Below are positions 1-7,138 of a stretch of DNA of 19,158 nucleotides, one piece after another. The stretch comes from Deltaproteobacteria bacterium. GTDB taxonomy: Bacteria > Desulfobacterota > Desulfobacteria > Desulfobacterales > JAFDFH01. The stretch is taken from NCBI GenBank assembly GCA_019309945.1, contig JAFDFH010000136.1, positions 1 through 19,158 on the forward strand. Reading direction: 5' to 3'. The notes below the pieces were generated by a model. That model was not told where the DNA came from, searched no databases, and saw only the letters and a list, made by a program, of their open reading frames with translations. The translations under genes were made by a program, and so were the position numbers. Position 1 is the first letter of the stretch. Each line of letters begins with the position of its first letter.

Positions 1-675
1 GGCCGCCCTTCCCGTATCACAGCGGAAACTTACATGGGCAAGCAGGGTGTCGTTAATATTGAACGTGAGGCCAAACTCAGTGGCAAGACCCATGACAAGG
101 GTGTAATGATTCTTTCAGGTTTTTTAGGCAGGACCTTTGCCCAGCACTATCCGCTCAGCCTATCCATTAGCATTACCTTCGAGCAAAGCTATGGCGGGGT
201 TGACGGGGACAGCGCCTCGTCCACCGAGCTGTATGCGATTATCTCGAGTCTCTCCGGAATACCGATCAAACAGGGAATTGCAGTGACCGGGTCGGTCAAT
301 CAAAAGGGAAAAATTCAGGCTATCGGCGGTGTAAACCATAAAGTTGAAGGCTTTTTCGATGTGTGCCAGGCTAAAGGTCTCAACGGCAAGCAGAGCGTTA
401 TGATTCCCCAATCGAACGTGAAAAATCTGATGCTGAAAAAAGAGGTGATCGATGCGGTCGAAGAGGGAAAATTTCACCTTTACAAGGTTTCAACGGTTGA
501 GGAAGGAATAGAGATTTTAACCGGTGTGCCTGCCGGAAATCCGGATGAAGAGGGGAATTATCCTGAGGGAACCGTTTTTGGAGAGGTCCAGAAAAAACTG
601 AAAGAATATCTGGAACGATCTTATAAATTCAAGAAAGAATTCGATGAAAAAGAGGAAGAAAATGCTGGCAGCTAA
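1..675 (+). CDS. Lon-like ATP-dependent protease, C-terminal proteolytic part (5' end outside window)
   Basis: The frame is open from base 1, so the ATG at 34 is internal and only the C-terminal third of the protein is seen. The protease domain shows the Lon Ser-Lys dyad: Ser in GDSASS (codon 211-213) and Lys in GGVNHKVEGFF (codon 340-342), about 43 residues apart as in Lon. The stretch HDKGVMILSGFLGR is typical of the AAA_32/LonB-like subfamily rather than classical LonA, which has GPSAG at the serine. Known role of the family: cytoplasmic ATP-driven degradation of damaged or regulatory proteins; the AAA+ part would lie upstream of the window. The last ~45 residues form a charged, lysine- and glutamate-rich tail. 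Its stop overlaps the stop of the convergent gene at 672. The family call is secure; substrates are unknown. Confidence 0.93.
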   Translation, partial: GRPSRITAETYMGKQGVVNIEREAKLSGKTHDKGVMILSGFLGRTFAQHYPLSLSISITFEQSYGGVDGDSASSTELYAIISSLSGIPIKQGIAVTGSVNQKGKIQAIGGVNHKVEGFFDVCQAKGLNGKQSVMIPQSNVKNLMLKKEVIDAVEEGKFHLYKVSTVEEGIEILTGVPAGNPDEEGNYPEGTVFGEVQKKLKEYLERSYKFKKEFDEKEEENAGS

Positions 676-1028
676 ATCAGGCCTTCTTCTTTCAATACGG
701 ACATGGATCGATGACAAATACTCGTTACCTGACTCAGGGCCATAGTTAAATGGTGTACGGATTCATCGGCGACACCTGAATTGATCATAACGATGGCCAG
801 ATCGACTTTTTTTTGAGCATCGTTCCAGAGATCGTTCTTTAGCAATTTCTTGGATAGATGAACTTCGCCGGCAATTAAAGCGATCATCGTTTTAATTATT
901 GCTTCAGCTCCTTTTTTATCAATTTCCGGGAGTCCTCTGAGTAATTCCAGGGTTTGATTCACCCATATGAGACCGGATTTGATCTTTTCACCTTGAGCAT
1001 AATTGATAATAGCATCTTTGACATTCAT
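672..1028 (-). CDS. Hypothetical all-helical protein, 118 aa
   Basis: I do not recognise this protein. It is a small, soluble, probably all-alpha protein: stretches such as GAEAIIKTMIALIAGEV and DAQKKVDLAIVMINSG have heptad-like hydrophobic spacing, and there is no signal peptide or membrane segment. One Cys-His pair (ICHRS) lies near the C-terminus, which is too little to call a metal site. The start is well supported: GGAGGT (complement of 1037-1042) lies 8 nt upstream of the ATG. The gene is convergent with the Lon-like gene and their stops share the four bases CTAA. It is divergent from the broken MFS gene, so it is probably transcribed alone. The good ribosome site and full-length open frame make it a real gene; the function is unknown. 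Confidence 0.75.
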   Translation of the reverse strand: MNVKDAIINYAQGEKIKSGLIWVNQTLELLRGLPEIDKKGAEAIIKTMIALIAGEVHLSKKLLKNDLWNDAQKKVDLAIVMINSGVADESVHHLTMALSQVTSICHRSMSVLKEEGLI

Positions 1029-1173
1029 CCCGCGTTACCTCCAATAAATTTTTGTTCCAGTATCTTGCTCTTTTTAACACCTCTTGGCGTTGGATACAAA
1101 TTCATTTTCGGGTTGAAATTCCTTGGAATCAGGGTAAACTCCTTTTACACTGTATAAAACAAACTTTAAGAAC

Positions 1174-1248
1174 AATTCAAGTAACTTCTCAAAAACTTAC
1201 CGGATGGCGCAGCGGGCCTTACGGAACATATTGAGAAGTTATCAATTC
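1174..1248. repeat. TAACTTCTCAA hairpin repeat, full copy
   Basis: TAACTTCTCAA (1182-1192) and its exact complement TTGAGAAGTTA (1231-1241) form an 11-bp perfect stem around a 38-nt loop. The AATTCA-like flanks extend the symmetry imperfectly. Related pieces lie at 5683-5769, 6746-6775 and about 11437-11490, so this is a dispersed palindromic repeat. It sits in the 245-bp gap between the 118-aa gene and the MFS pseudogene, where nothing else was seen. Confidence 0.75.
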
Positions 1249-1273
1249 AAAGGTTTTTTGCAAAGGCTGTTTG

Positions 1274-2491
1274 ATGTCGAATCGATCCCTAAATTTAGCA
1301 GACGCCGCAACTCCTCCTGGTTTGGCAGGGCAGGTCATCACGGCATCGCTATGCCGGTTAGTCCTGAATACGGCCCGGCGGTTTGTTTACACGTTTGCAC
1401 CGGTTTTGAGTCGGGGATTGGGTGTGCCCTTAACAGCGGTAACCTCAATTATTGCGGTGAGTCAGGCGACCGTAATACCCGCATGTTTTTTGGACCGGTT
1501 GCGGATCGCTGGGGATACCGTCGAATGATGCTTGCGGGGTTGAGAATGCTGGTTGTCGGTATGTTGGCGGGCGGCTTTCTGCCGTTCTACGGTGTTGTTC
1601 TAGTGGCAGTGTTCTTGGCCGGGATGGGGAAAAGTGTCTTTAACCCGGCCATACAGGCATATATCGGCGAACGTGTGCCTTTCAAACGGCGGGGGTTGGT
1701 TGTCGGACTGGTCGAATTCAGCTGGGCCGGGAGCACTCTGGTGGGGATTCCTTTAATTGCGATTATTATTGATCGGCTGGACTGGCGTGCCCCTTTTTTG
1801 CTCTGGGTGGATTAGGGCTGGTAGGCATTGTCGCAGTGAAGATTTTAATTCCCGTAGATGGGGAGAGAATCTTTCGGACTAAGAAGCCATCCGGGTTTTG
1901 GAAAACATGGGGACGGTTGTTGTTGGAACGGCAGGCCCTGGGGACGATTGGCTTTGCTTTTTTTCCAGCATTGCCAATGACAATCTTTTTGTTGTGTATG
2001 GGGCGTGGCTTGAAAAATCGTTTAATCTGGGCATTATTGCCCTTGGTATCGGCACAAGCGTTATTGGGGCCGCCGAATTATCAGGAGAAAGTCTAACAGC
2101 TGTTTGGGCCGATCGGTTTGGGTTGAAGCGGTCGGTGATTGCCGGTCAGACGCTGTGCGTAATCAGTTACGGAATGTTGCCCCTGTTGGGGCAAACCCTG
2201 CCCGCGGCTTTAACCGGCCTTTTTACCATTTTTTTGATCTATGAATTCACCATTGTCACCTCATTGTCTCTTTCTACAGAGCTGATGCCCATGCCGAGAG
2301 CGACAATGATGTCGGGCTTTTTCGCAGCAGCCGGCATTGGGCGGGTTATCGGTGCGCTGATCGGAGGGCATGTCTGGCAAGCAGGCGGGGTATCCGCAAC
2401 CGGCTTGGTTTCGTCAGCCTTCAATGGCTTGGGCCTGGCGTCACTGATATGGGGATTGCGTCATTGGCGGAAATATAAACTACACCTCTAA
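1274..2491 (+). pseudogene. MFS transporter, broken by three frameshifts
   Basis: Three overlapping frames together encode one ~406-aa, 12-helix major facilitator permease. Frame 2 runs from the ATG at 1274 (a TTG lies at 1271) to about 1486. Frame 1 continues with the MFS motif A-like GPVADRWGYRR to about 1799. Frame 3 covers the central loop to about 1964, and frame 2 then runs to the stop at 2491. Each switch falls in a T-tract: T6 at 1486-1491, T6 at 1794-1799 and T7 at 1958-1964. In every case adding one T restores the frame. Helices, loops and the C-terminal half (VWADRFGLKRSV, a second motif A) look otherwise undamaged, so decay is recent or the indels are sequencing errors. The substrate is unknown; such permeases export drugs or metabolites. 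The stop overlaps that of the convergent EamA gene by 4 bp. The ribosome site is weak. Confidence 0.85.
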
Positions 2492-3411
2492 TGTCGGGGT
2501 GTCCGGTTGACAATGAATATTCCCGCACCCACAAACATACAACCGATGATAAGTCCGGGGTCAAATGCTTCGTTTAAAATTAGAACGGCGATAATCATTC
2601 CCATAAGAGGAGTTAAAAAGAAAAAAACAGATACACTGGATGAATTGTGTCTGGCAATAAGATACTGCCAGGACATAAAACAAAAAACGCTTATGACCAT
2701 GCTCTGGAAAATTAGCGCCAACCAGGCATCAGGCTGAACCTGGTGGATTTGAAATTCTTCAAAAATAATTGCCCCCAAAAAGAATAAGATTACACCGATA
2801 AAAAACTCCCAGAAAATAACGCGCCACTTATTGATCATTTTTACCAGGCGCTTGTTGTACACAATGATAATGGAGAGGGTAACGCAGCTGATTAGCTCAA
2901 TAATGTCACCTTTAAACGTTGAGTTGCTGATTCCCGAAATATTACTCCTGAGGGCGACAATAAGACCAATAAAGGCGATAACACTTCCTACTATATTTTT
3001 CGGCTCAAATTTTTCCTCTTTAATAAAAATCGGTGCCAATATTGGAACAAATAATGGATAGCTGAAGATGAACAGGGTGACCCTTCCCCCTGTTGTATAT
3101 TGGGAACCCAGGTTAAATGAATAAATTTGAAATACCATTAAAAAAGCAAGGATCGATATCCGCAGAACATCTTTCCCTGTTACGGAAAACCCGCTGCCGT
3201 TCAATTTTATAAAGCATGCGATGAAAGGCAGGGCAGGGAAGAAGCGTAGAAATGCCGCCCATAAAGGCGGAATATCCCTGACCGCAATCTTTACCACCAC
3301 CGCGTTAGTGGCCCATAAAATAATCAGCAAAAATAACCAGAACAGCGTGAAGGTGGTTATTGGCTCTTGACCAGGTAAGCTTTGATCGGGAGCGGTCATT
3401 TTTTTCTGCAT
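2488..3411 (-). CDS. EamA/DMT-superfamily permease (first of three)
   Basis: The 307-aa protein has about ten hydrophobic helices in two halves, the EamA (DUF6) repeat layout of the drug/metabolite transporter superfamily. The first helix (TLFWLFLLIILWATNAV) has the usual W-x-x-N/S-x-V pattern. A conserved acidic stretch (ILNEAFDPG) precedes the last helix, as in many EamA proteins. It acts in the inner membrane and probably exports an amino acid or other small metabolite; the substrate cannot be read from sequence. The ATG at 3409-3411 has no clear ribosome site, and the Met five codons in (3397-3399) is an alternative start. It is divergent from the next EamA gene with a 68-bp gap. The three EamA proteins of this cluster are distant from each other, so they are not recent duplicates. 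Confidence 0.88.
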   Translation of the reverse strand: MQKKMTAPDQSLPGQEPITTFTLFWLFLLIILWATNAVVVKIAVRDIPPLWAAFLRFFPALPFIACFIKLNGSGFSVTGKDVLRISILAFLMVFQIYSFNLGSQYTTGGRVTLFIFSYPLFVPILAPIFIKEEKFEPKNIVGSVIAFIGLIVALRSNISGISNSTFKGDIIELISCVTLSIIIVYNKRLVKMINKWRVIFWEFFIGVILFFLGAIIFEEFQIHQVQPDAWLALIFQSMVISVFCFMSWQYLIARHNSSSVSVFFFLTPLMGMIIAVLILNEAFDPGLIIGCMFVGAGIFIVNRTPRH

Positions 3412-3442
3412 ACAATTAAAAATCTTAGAAAAATAGTAAACG

Positions 3443-3471
3443 TTGACAGATTCATTAAATTTTTAGATAAA
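3443..3471 (+). promoter_or_regulatory. Possible sigma-70 promoter for the 3480 gene
   Basis: TTGACA at 3443-3448 is followed after 17 nt by GATAAA (3466-3471), a weak -10 match. It would start transcription at about 3478, almost on the ATG at 3480. No Shine-Dalgarno sequence is seen before that ATG, so a leaderless or near-leaderless mRNA is possible. Confidence 0.35.
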
Positions 3472-3479
3472 TTGGATCG

Positions 3480-4406
3480 ATGAACGAAAATAACACTAAA
3501 CCGACTCCCCCGCTAAACCCTTATTTTGCATTACTAAGCGGCGTTCTGGCAGTATCAACCGGTGCAATATTCGCGCGTCTGGCTGACGCGCCGGCCCTTG
3601 TCATTGCCGCATATCGTGTCGGTCTTGCAACCCTGGTCCTTGTACCTTTTGCATGGTGGAGGGCCAGGGATGAACTGAAAAGTCTTACCTTGCGTGATCT
3701 TAAACTTGCAATGATGTCAGGCTTTTTTCTTGCGTTTCATTTTGCCACATGGATTTCATCGCTTGATTATACTTCTGTGACCAATAGCGTGGTGCTTGTG
3801 AATACCAATCCTTTGTGGGTTGGTTTATTAACACCCTTTATTACCCGGGATCGGATAAGAGCAGGTGTAGTTGCAAGCATCATCATCAGTGTCGCAGGTG
3901 GGACAATCATCGCTGCAGGAGATTTCGCAAGCGGCGGCAAGGCGATTTGGGGTGATTGCCTGGCACTCATAGGAAGTATCAGTGCCGCCATTTATCTGCT
4001 AATAGGGCGGAATCTCCGTCAAAAACTTTCTTTGCTTGCGTACGTTTTAGTATGCTATGGCTGTGCTGCTGTGATTTTATGGACAATTGTGATTTCTCTC
4101 AATCTGCAAGTCACAGGCTTCAGTCCCAAGACGATAAAGGCTCTCTGGGCAATGGCACTCATAACCCAGATGATTGGTCACACCAGTTACAACTGGGCGC
4201 TGAAATGGTTTAGTGCCGGTCTCATCGCTGTCAGTCTGCTCGGTGAACCGGTGGGTAGTACGATACTGGCATATCTGATTTTCGACGAGGGACTGACCTG
4301 GACGAAAGTCATTGGCGGCACATTGGTTCTGTCCGCCATATATATTGCAGGAGTCAGCGAAACTAACACATCCTTTAAAACACAACCTCCTGGTGTGCAA
4401 GGGTAG
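3480..4406 (+). CDS. EamA/DMT-superfamily permease (second of three)
   Basis: The 308-aa protein has ten predicted helices and the two-fold EamA repeat. The first half includes FARLADAPALVIAAYRVGLATL, and the second ends with the typical LLGEPVGSTILAYLIFDE segment, where the Glu-Pro and the acidic end of the helix are EamA hallmarks. It is an inner-membrane exporter of unknown substrate. The N-terminus (NENNTKPTPPLNP) is a short cytoplasmic tail. The start at 3480 is the only reasonable Met, although it lacks a visible ribosome site. The gene is divergent from the 2488-3411 gene and convergent with the 4408-5340 gene, with one base between the stop codons, so no independent terminator fits between them. 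The Pro- and Gly-rich last ten residues are not part of the domain. Confidence 0.9.
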   Translation: MNENNTKPTPPLNPYFALLSGVLAVSTGAIFARLADAPALVIAAYRVGLATLVLVPFAWWRARDELKSLTLRDLKLAMMSGFFLAFHFATWISSLDYTSVTNSVVLVNTNPLWVGLLTPFITRDRIRAGVVASIIISVAGGTIIAAGDFASGGKAIWGDCLALIGSISAAIYLLIGRNLRQKLSLLAYVLVCYGCAAVILWTIVISLNLQVTGFSPKTIKALWAMALITQMIGHTSYNWALKWFSAGLIAVSLLGEPVGSTILAYLIFDEGLTWTKVIGGTLVLSAIYIAGVSETNTSFKTQPPGVQG

Positions 4407-4407
4407 A

Positions 4408-5340
4408 CTACCAATTTGATTTGTTGGCTGTGAGAAGCTTAAAAGCGTATCTTCCGTATATTTCCCAAAGTTGTGATAAAAGCATACCCACGAGCATGAG
4501 TGCGCAGCCCACGAGGTTACGGGAGGTCAGGGTCTCATTTAAAATAATCCAGCCTGCGGCAGCAGCAAAAACCGTTTCAAGACTCATAATAATGGCCGCA
4601 TGAGCTGGATGAGCGTTTTTCTGAGCTACGACTTGCAGTGTATAAGCGACACCAACGGATAGTACGCCTCCGTATAAAATCGGAATGGCCGCCTGGAAAA
4701 TTCCCGCCAGTGTAGTCGCTTCAAAAAAAATTGCTACTATCAGGCTTAAGATCGAACAGACGGCAAACTGGGCAAAGGCCAGCTCCAGGGAGTCATGTTT
4801 TGGAGAAAGCCAGGCGATAATCAAAACATGGACGGCCCAGAAAAATGCGCCGATGAGTTCCAGCATATCGCCCAAGGAAATCGTCAAATTTCCCGTAATG
4901 CTTAATAAATAGAGACCTGCGACGGCAAAACATGCACCAAGCCACGTTCCAATAGTAGTTCGATGTCCCCAGAGAAGCCCCAGAACTGGGACGATAATTA
5001 CATACAGCCCGGTAATAAAGCCTGCTTTGCCCGCCGTGGTATAGACTAAACCGACCTGCTGCAGGGATACTCCCGAAAAAAGAGCAAGCCCTGCAATGCC
5101 TCCCGAAAAGAGGAGGGCTTTAACGTTCAACAAGGCGATGGTTTTACCTGTTCGCGTCTCTTTTTTTCTGGTTCTTAAAATTAGCGGGAACAGGACCAGG
5201 CAGCCCAGAGCAAATCGGATGCTGCTATATGTAAATGGCCCAATGTAATCCATCCCTATCCGTTGCGCCACAAAAGCAGTTCCCCAGATGGTTGCGGTGA
5301 TTAGCAGCAGTCCATCAGATTTTAATGTCGTTTTTTCCAT
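4408..5340 (-). CDS. EamA/DMT-superfamily permease (third of three)
   Basis: From the chosen start the protein has 310 aa and ten hydrophobic helices. It begins MEKTTLKSDGLLLITATIWG, where the first helix carries the W-G-x-x-F pattern of EamA proteins. SLETVFAAAAGWIILNETLT near the end is the classic second EamA domain with its Glu residues. The open frame continues upstream to an ATG at 5449-5451, but those 37 extra codons are mostly translated dispersed repeat (5375-5527) and lack the family's features, so the ATG at 5338-5340 is preferred. Neither start has a good ribosome site. It is probably an exporter of a small metabolite in the inner membrane. It has closer RhaT/YdcZ-like flavour than the other two copies, but the substrate is unknown. 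Confidence 0.88.
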   Translation of the reverse strand: MEKTTLKSDGLLLITATIWGTAFVAQRIGMDYIGPFTYSSIRFALGCLVLFPLILRTRKKETRTGKTIALLNVKALLFSGGIAGLALFSGVSLQQVGLVYTTAGKAGFITGLYVIIVPVLGLLWGHRTTIGTWLGACFAVAGLYLLSITGNLTISLGDMLELIGAFFWAVHVLIIAWLSPKHDSLELAFAQFAVCSILSLIVAIFFEATTLAGIFQAAIPILYGGVLSVGVAYTLQVVAQKNAHPAHAAIIMSLETVFAAAAGWIILNETLTSRNLVGCALMLVGMLLSQLWEIYGRYAFKLLTANKSNW

Positions 5341-5374
5341 TATTGAGTATAACGGTTTTAATGGTTTAAAATTT

Positions 5375-5527
5375 GACGGTTTCGTAAAAAGTCCAACTTC
5401 TGCGTTGTGCTGCATTTCGCAATCATTCAACGTACGACAAGTACGCCTCATGATTACAAAATTTGCACGCCTTAAATTTGAACTTTTTACAAAACCGTCT
5501 AAATCGGACTTTTTACGAGTTCATCAA
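5375..5527. repeat. Long palindromic dispersed repeat, copy A
   Basis: GACGGTTTCGTAAAAAGT (5375-5392) is mirrored by ACTTTTTACAAAACCGTC (5482-5499), giving an 18-bp terminal inverted repeat with one mismatch. In the centre AATCAT...ATGATT encloses CGTAC-GACAA-GTACG, a hairpin. A further 28 bp (5500-5527) ends in GTTCATCAA. Copy B, in reverse orientation, lies at 11293-11406, and a fragment lies at 6609-6658. The repeat codes for no protein of its own, but it leaves the frame open into the EamA gene. Confidence 0.85.
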
Positions 5528-5623
5528 AATTTAAAGAGCTGAAAGATATATAGCCCCTTCATCCAAGTCAAGTAGAGAAACAGCTATAAAAGATCTTCAT
5601 GAGGAATCCAGGTCCTGTTCGAT

Positions 5624-5652
5624 TTGACAAAAATGAAAAATGGTGATTTATT
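5624..5652 (+). promoter_or_regulatory. Possible promoter for the crotonase gene
   Basis: TTGACA (5624-5629) is followed after 17 nt by TTTATT (5647-5652), a 4/6 match to the -10 box. The leader to the ATG at 5797 would be about 140 nt long and would contain the hairpin repeat at 5683-5769, so the repeat would be transcribed. Confidence 0.35.
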
Positions 5653-5682
5653 TCCAATAATCTAAGGCACTCATTAAGTTAA

Positions 5683-5769
5683 AACGTAACTTTTCAATCA
5701 CTACCGGAGCTCACCAGTGGGCGCGTCTTTTATCATCTGATTCCACAGAACTTATTGAGATGTTACGTT
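5683..5769. repeat. TAACTTCTCAA-family hairpin repeat upstream of crotonase
   Basis: AACGTAACTTTTCAA (5683-5697) pairs with TTGAGATGTTACGTT (5755-5769), 13 of 15 bases. The loop contains ACCGGAGCTCACCAGTGGGC, similar to the loop of the copy at 1174-1248. It ends 17 nt before the crotonase ribosome site, so it may shape the leader mRNA. Confidence 0.65.
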
Positions 5770-5796
5770 AAAACCCGAAATTTATGGAGGTACATA

Positions 5797-6588
5797 ATGG
5801 AATACAAGAACATCATTTTTAATGTAGAAGACGTCATTGCAACCATCACCTTCAACAGGCCGAAAGCATTAAATGCATTGAACGCTGATTTAATGAATGA
5901 ATTTGCATGTGCCCTTTATGAGATTGACGAAAATGAAGACATCCGGGTTCTGATCCTGACCGGTGCCGGTGAAAAATCATTTGTTGCGGGTGCCGACATC
6001 ACTGAACTTGCAACATACAATCCACTTCAGGCCAAATTCTTCACCGAAAAAGGTCAGAACACCCTTGATAAACTCCAACAATTATCTATTCCGGTTATTG
6101 CGGCCGTAAACGGATTTGCCCTCGGCGGTGGTTGTGAAATTGCGCTGGCGTGTGATTTTATTTATGCATCCAAAAAAGCAAAGTTTGGACTGCCGGAAAT
6201 AAATCTTGGGCTGATCCCCGGTTTTGGCGGTACCCAGAGATTGCCGCGATTGATTGGCATGAACATGGCCAAAGAATTGATATTAACTGGAAATATCATT
6301 CGTGCGGAAGATGCCCAACGCATCGGTCTGGTAAACAAAGTTTGCTCTGCTGAAACGCTTATGGATGAAGTCATTAAAACGGCTAAGATCATTGCCTCAA
6401 AAGGAAAAGTCTCTCTTTGTGCGGCCAAACAGGCGATAAATACCGGCATGAATGCGGACCTGGCCACCGGCTGTAAATTTGAAATTGATGCCTTTTCCAT
6501 TTGCATCGCAAGTGAAGATGCCAAGGAAGGAACCACCGCTTTCCTTGAAAAACGAAAGGCGGATTTCAAAGGTGGCCTGAAAGGATAG
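5797..6588 (+). CDS. Enoyl-CoA hydratase/crotonase family protein (Crt-like)
   Basis: The 263-aa protein is full length for a single-domain crotonase. Both catalytic glutamates are present: Glu114 in ALGGGCEIALACD and Glu134 in FGLPEINLGLIPGFGGTQRL. AGADI (residues 64-68) and GGG (110-112) form the oxyanion hole. It should hydrate crotonyl- or short enoyl-CoA to the 3-hydroxyacyl-CoA in the cytoplasm, in beta-oxidation or in a butyrate/aromatic-acid type pathway. The overall pattern resembles clostridial Crt and short-chain dehydratases of sulfate reducers. GGAGG (5786-5790) stands 6 nt before the ATG at 5797, which decides this start over the in-frame ATG at 5755 that lies inside a repeat. 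It stands alone, with no thiolase, dehydrogenase or acyl-CoA dehydrogenase beside it, so its exact pathway cannot be fixed. Confidence 0.93.
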   Translation: MEYKNIIFNVEDVIATITFNRPKALNALNADLMNEFACALYEIDENEDIRVLILTGAGEKSFVAGADITELATYNPLQAKFFTEKGQNTLDKLQQLSIPVIAAVNGFALGGGCEIALACDFIYASKKAKFGLPEINLGLIPGFGGTQRLPRLIGMNMAKELILTGNIIRAEDAQRIGLVNKVCSAETLMDEVIKTAKIIASKGKVSLCAAKQAINTGMNADLATGCKFEIDAFSICIASEDAKEGTTAFLEKRKADFKGGLKG

Positions 6589-6608
6589 TCTTTTTATTCG
6601 TAATAGGC

Positions 6609-6658
6609 TTGATGAATTCTTAAATAAAGTTCTTTTCAGACTTTTTACGAGACCATCA
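6609..6658. repeat. Fragment of the long palindromic repeat
   Basis: TTGATGAATTC (about 6609-6619) and GACTTTTTACGAGACCATCA (6639-6658) resemble the outer arms of copies A and B (TTGATGAATTCGTAAAAAGTC and its complement) brought close together. It looks like a deleted remnant with a weak hairpin just after the crotonase gene. There is no T-run after it, so it is not called a terminator. Confidence 0.5.
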
Positions 6659-6669
6659 TGGTTAATTGT

Positions 6670-6698
6670 TTGACACCAAAAAATAGCCGGTTTATATT
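6670..6698 (+). promoter_or_regulatory. Strong sigma-70-like promoter
   Basis: TTGACA (6670-6675), a 17-nt spacer and TATATT (6693-6698) make the best promoter match in the window. The predicted start is near 6705. The only things downstream before the MITE are the small ORF at 6732-6905 and a half hairpin repeat. The gene it was meant to serve is therefore unclear; gspE at 7139 is another possible target. Confidence 0.55.
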
Positions 6699-6731
6699 AA
6701 TCTATAATTTGCATGTAAAATCATAAAAAGG

Positions 6732-6905
6732 ATGAAGTTAATAAGAATTCAGGTAACTTCTCAATATGCTTCGGTGCTATTTTTCATACAATTTTGTTTC
6801 TATTTTATCGGTGTGTTACTCATCGGCGGTGGATCGAAGAAGATTTATGATAGTTACCAGAAAATAGAAGGAAGAAACCCGAACAACAAAAGGATCCGTT
6901 CATAA
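6732..6905 (+). CDS. Possible small membrane protein, 57 aa
   Basis: This short open frame was read directly from the sequence. It has one hydrophobic segment (residues about 15-34, including FFIQFCFYFIGVLLIGGG) followed by a basic tail rich in Lys, Arg and Asn. The layout fits a single-pass small membrane protein with its C-terminus in the cytoplasm. The strong promoter at 6670-6698 would start about 27 nt upstream. Against it: the AAGGA that could bind the ribosome overlaps the ATG itself, and the first ten codons come from a copy of the TAACTTCTCAA repeat (VTSQ). It may instead be the remains of a larger membrane gene into which the repeat was inserted. I recognise no family. Confidence 0.28.
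   Translation: MKLIRIQVTSQYASVLFFIQFCFYFIGVLLIGGGSKKIYDSYQKIEGRNPNNKRIRS
6746..6775. repeat. Half copy of the TAACTTCTCAA repeat
   Basis: GAATTCAGGTAACTTCTCAA and the following TATGCTTCGG match the complement of the right arm of the copy at 1174-1248. No second arm was found nearby. Confidence 0.5.
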
Positions 6906-6947
6906 CGAATCGATACCTAAACTTATTTGTTTAAAAATATTTTTAAT

Positions 6948-7092
6948 TAGTGCCCGTCCAGAAACGAGGATTTTTGTCTGAGATCAAGGCCTGCGAAAAA
7001 ATTTACCGCAGGCATATAGTTGATATTCCGAGGATAAAATTTTGAGCATAACGCCGAGATTGGGCAAAAAGACCGTTTCTGGATGGGCACTA
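6948..7092 (+). mobile_element. MITE copy 1 (145 bp, TA-flanked)
   Basis: TAGTGCCCGTCCAGAAACG (6948-6966) is matched by the complement of the right end CGTTTCTGGATGGGCACTA (7074-7092) with one mismatch. Both ends begin or end in TA, which fits the TA target duplication of IS630/mariner-type transposons. The interior carries no ORF of note. Copy 3 (18946-19090) has the same length and is close to identical; copy 2 (17787-17950) is a diverged relative. It ends 46 bp before the GspE ATG and so may affect that promoter region. It is a non-autonomous element; no transposase is present in the window. Confidence 0.82.
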
Positions 7093-7138
7093 TTTAGAAT
7101 ATTCCTTACTGAAACCGAGGCCAACGGAGGTTTTAGCA

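Larger units (their letters stand above)
5341..5796. other. Gene-free stretch before the crotonase gene
   Basis: This 456-bp gap separates the divergent EamA and crotonase genes. It holds the ~125-bp palindromic repeat (5375-5527), a possible promoter (5624-5652) and a hairpin repeat (5683-5769). I saw no RNA gene or convincing small ORF here. Confidence 0.7.

Noticed and set aside
4077..4400. 107-codon open frame antisense to the second EamA gene
   Set aside because: It overlaps the EamA coding region completely and shows no independent features.
5755..5796. Earlier in-frame start for the crotonase
   Set aside because: The codons before 5797 come from a hairpin repeat; GGAGG at 5786-5790 and the family N-terminus support 5797.
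6162..6569. 135-codon open frame antisense to the crotonase gene
   Set aside because: It lies wholly inside a well-supported gene, has no ribosome site and no protein-like domains; it is a codon-bias shadow.
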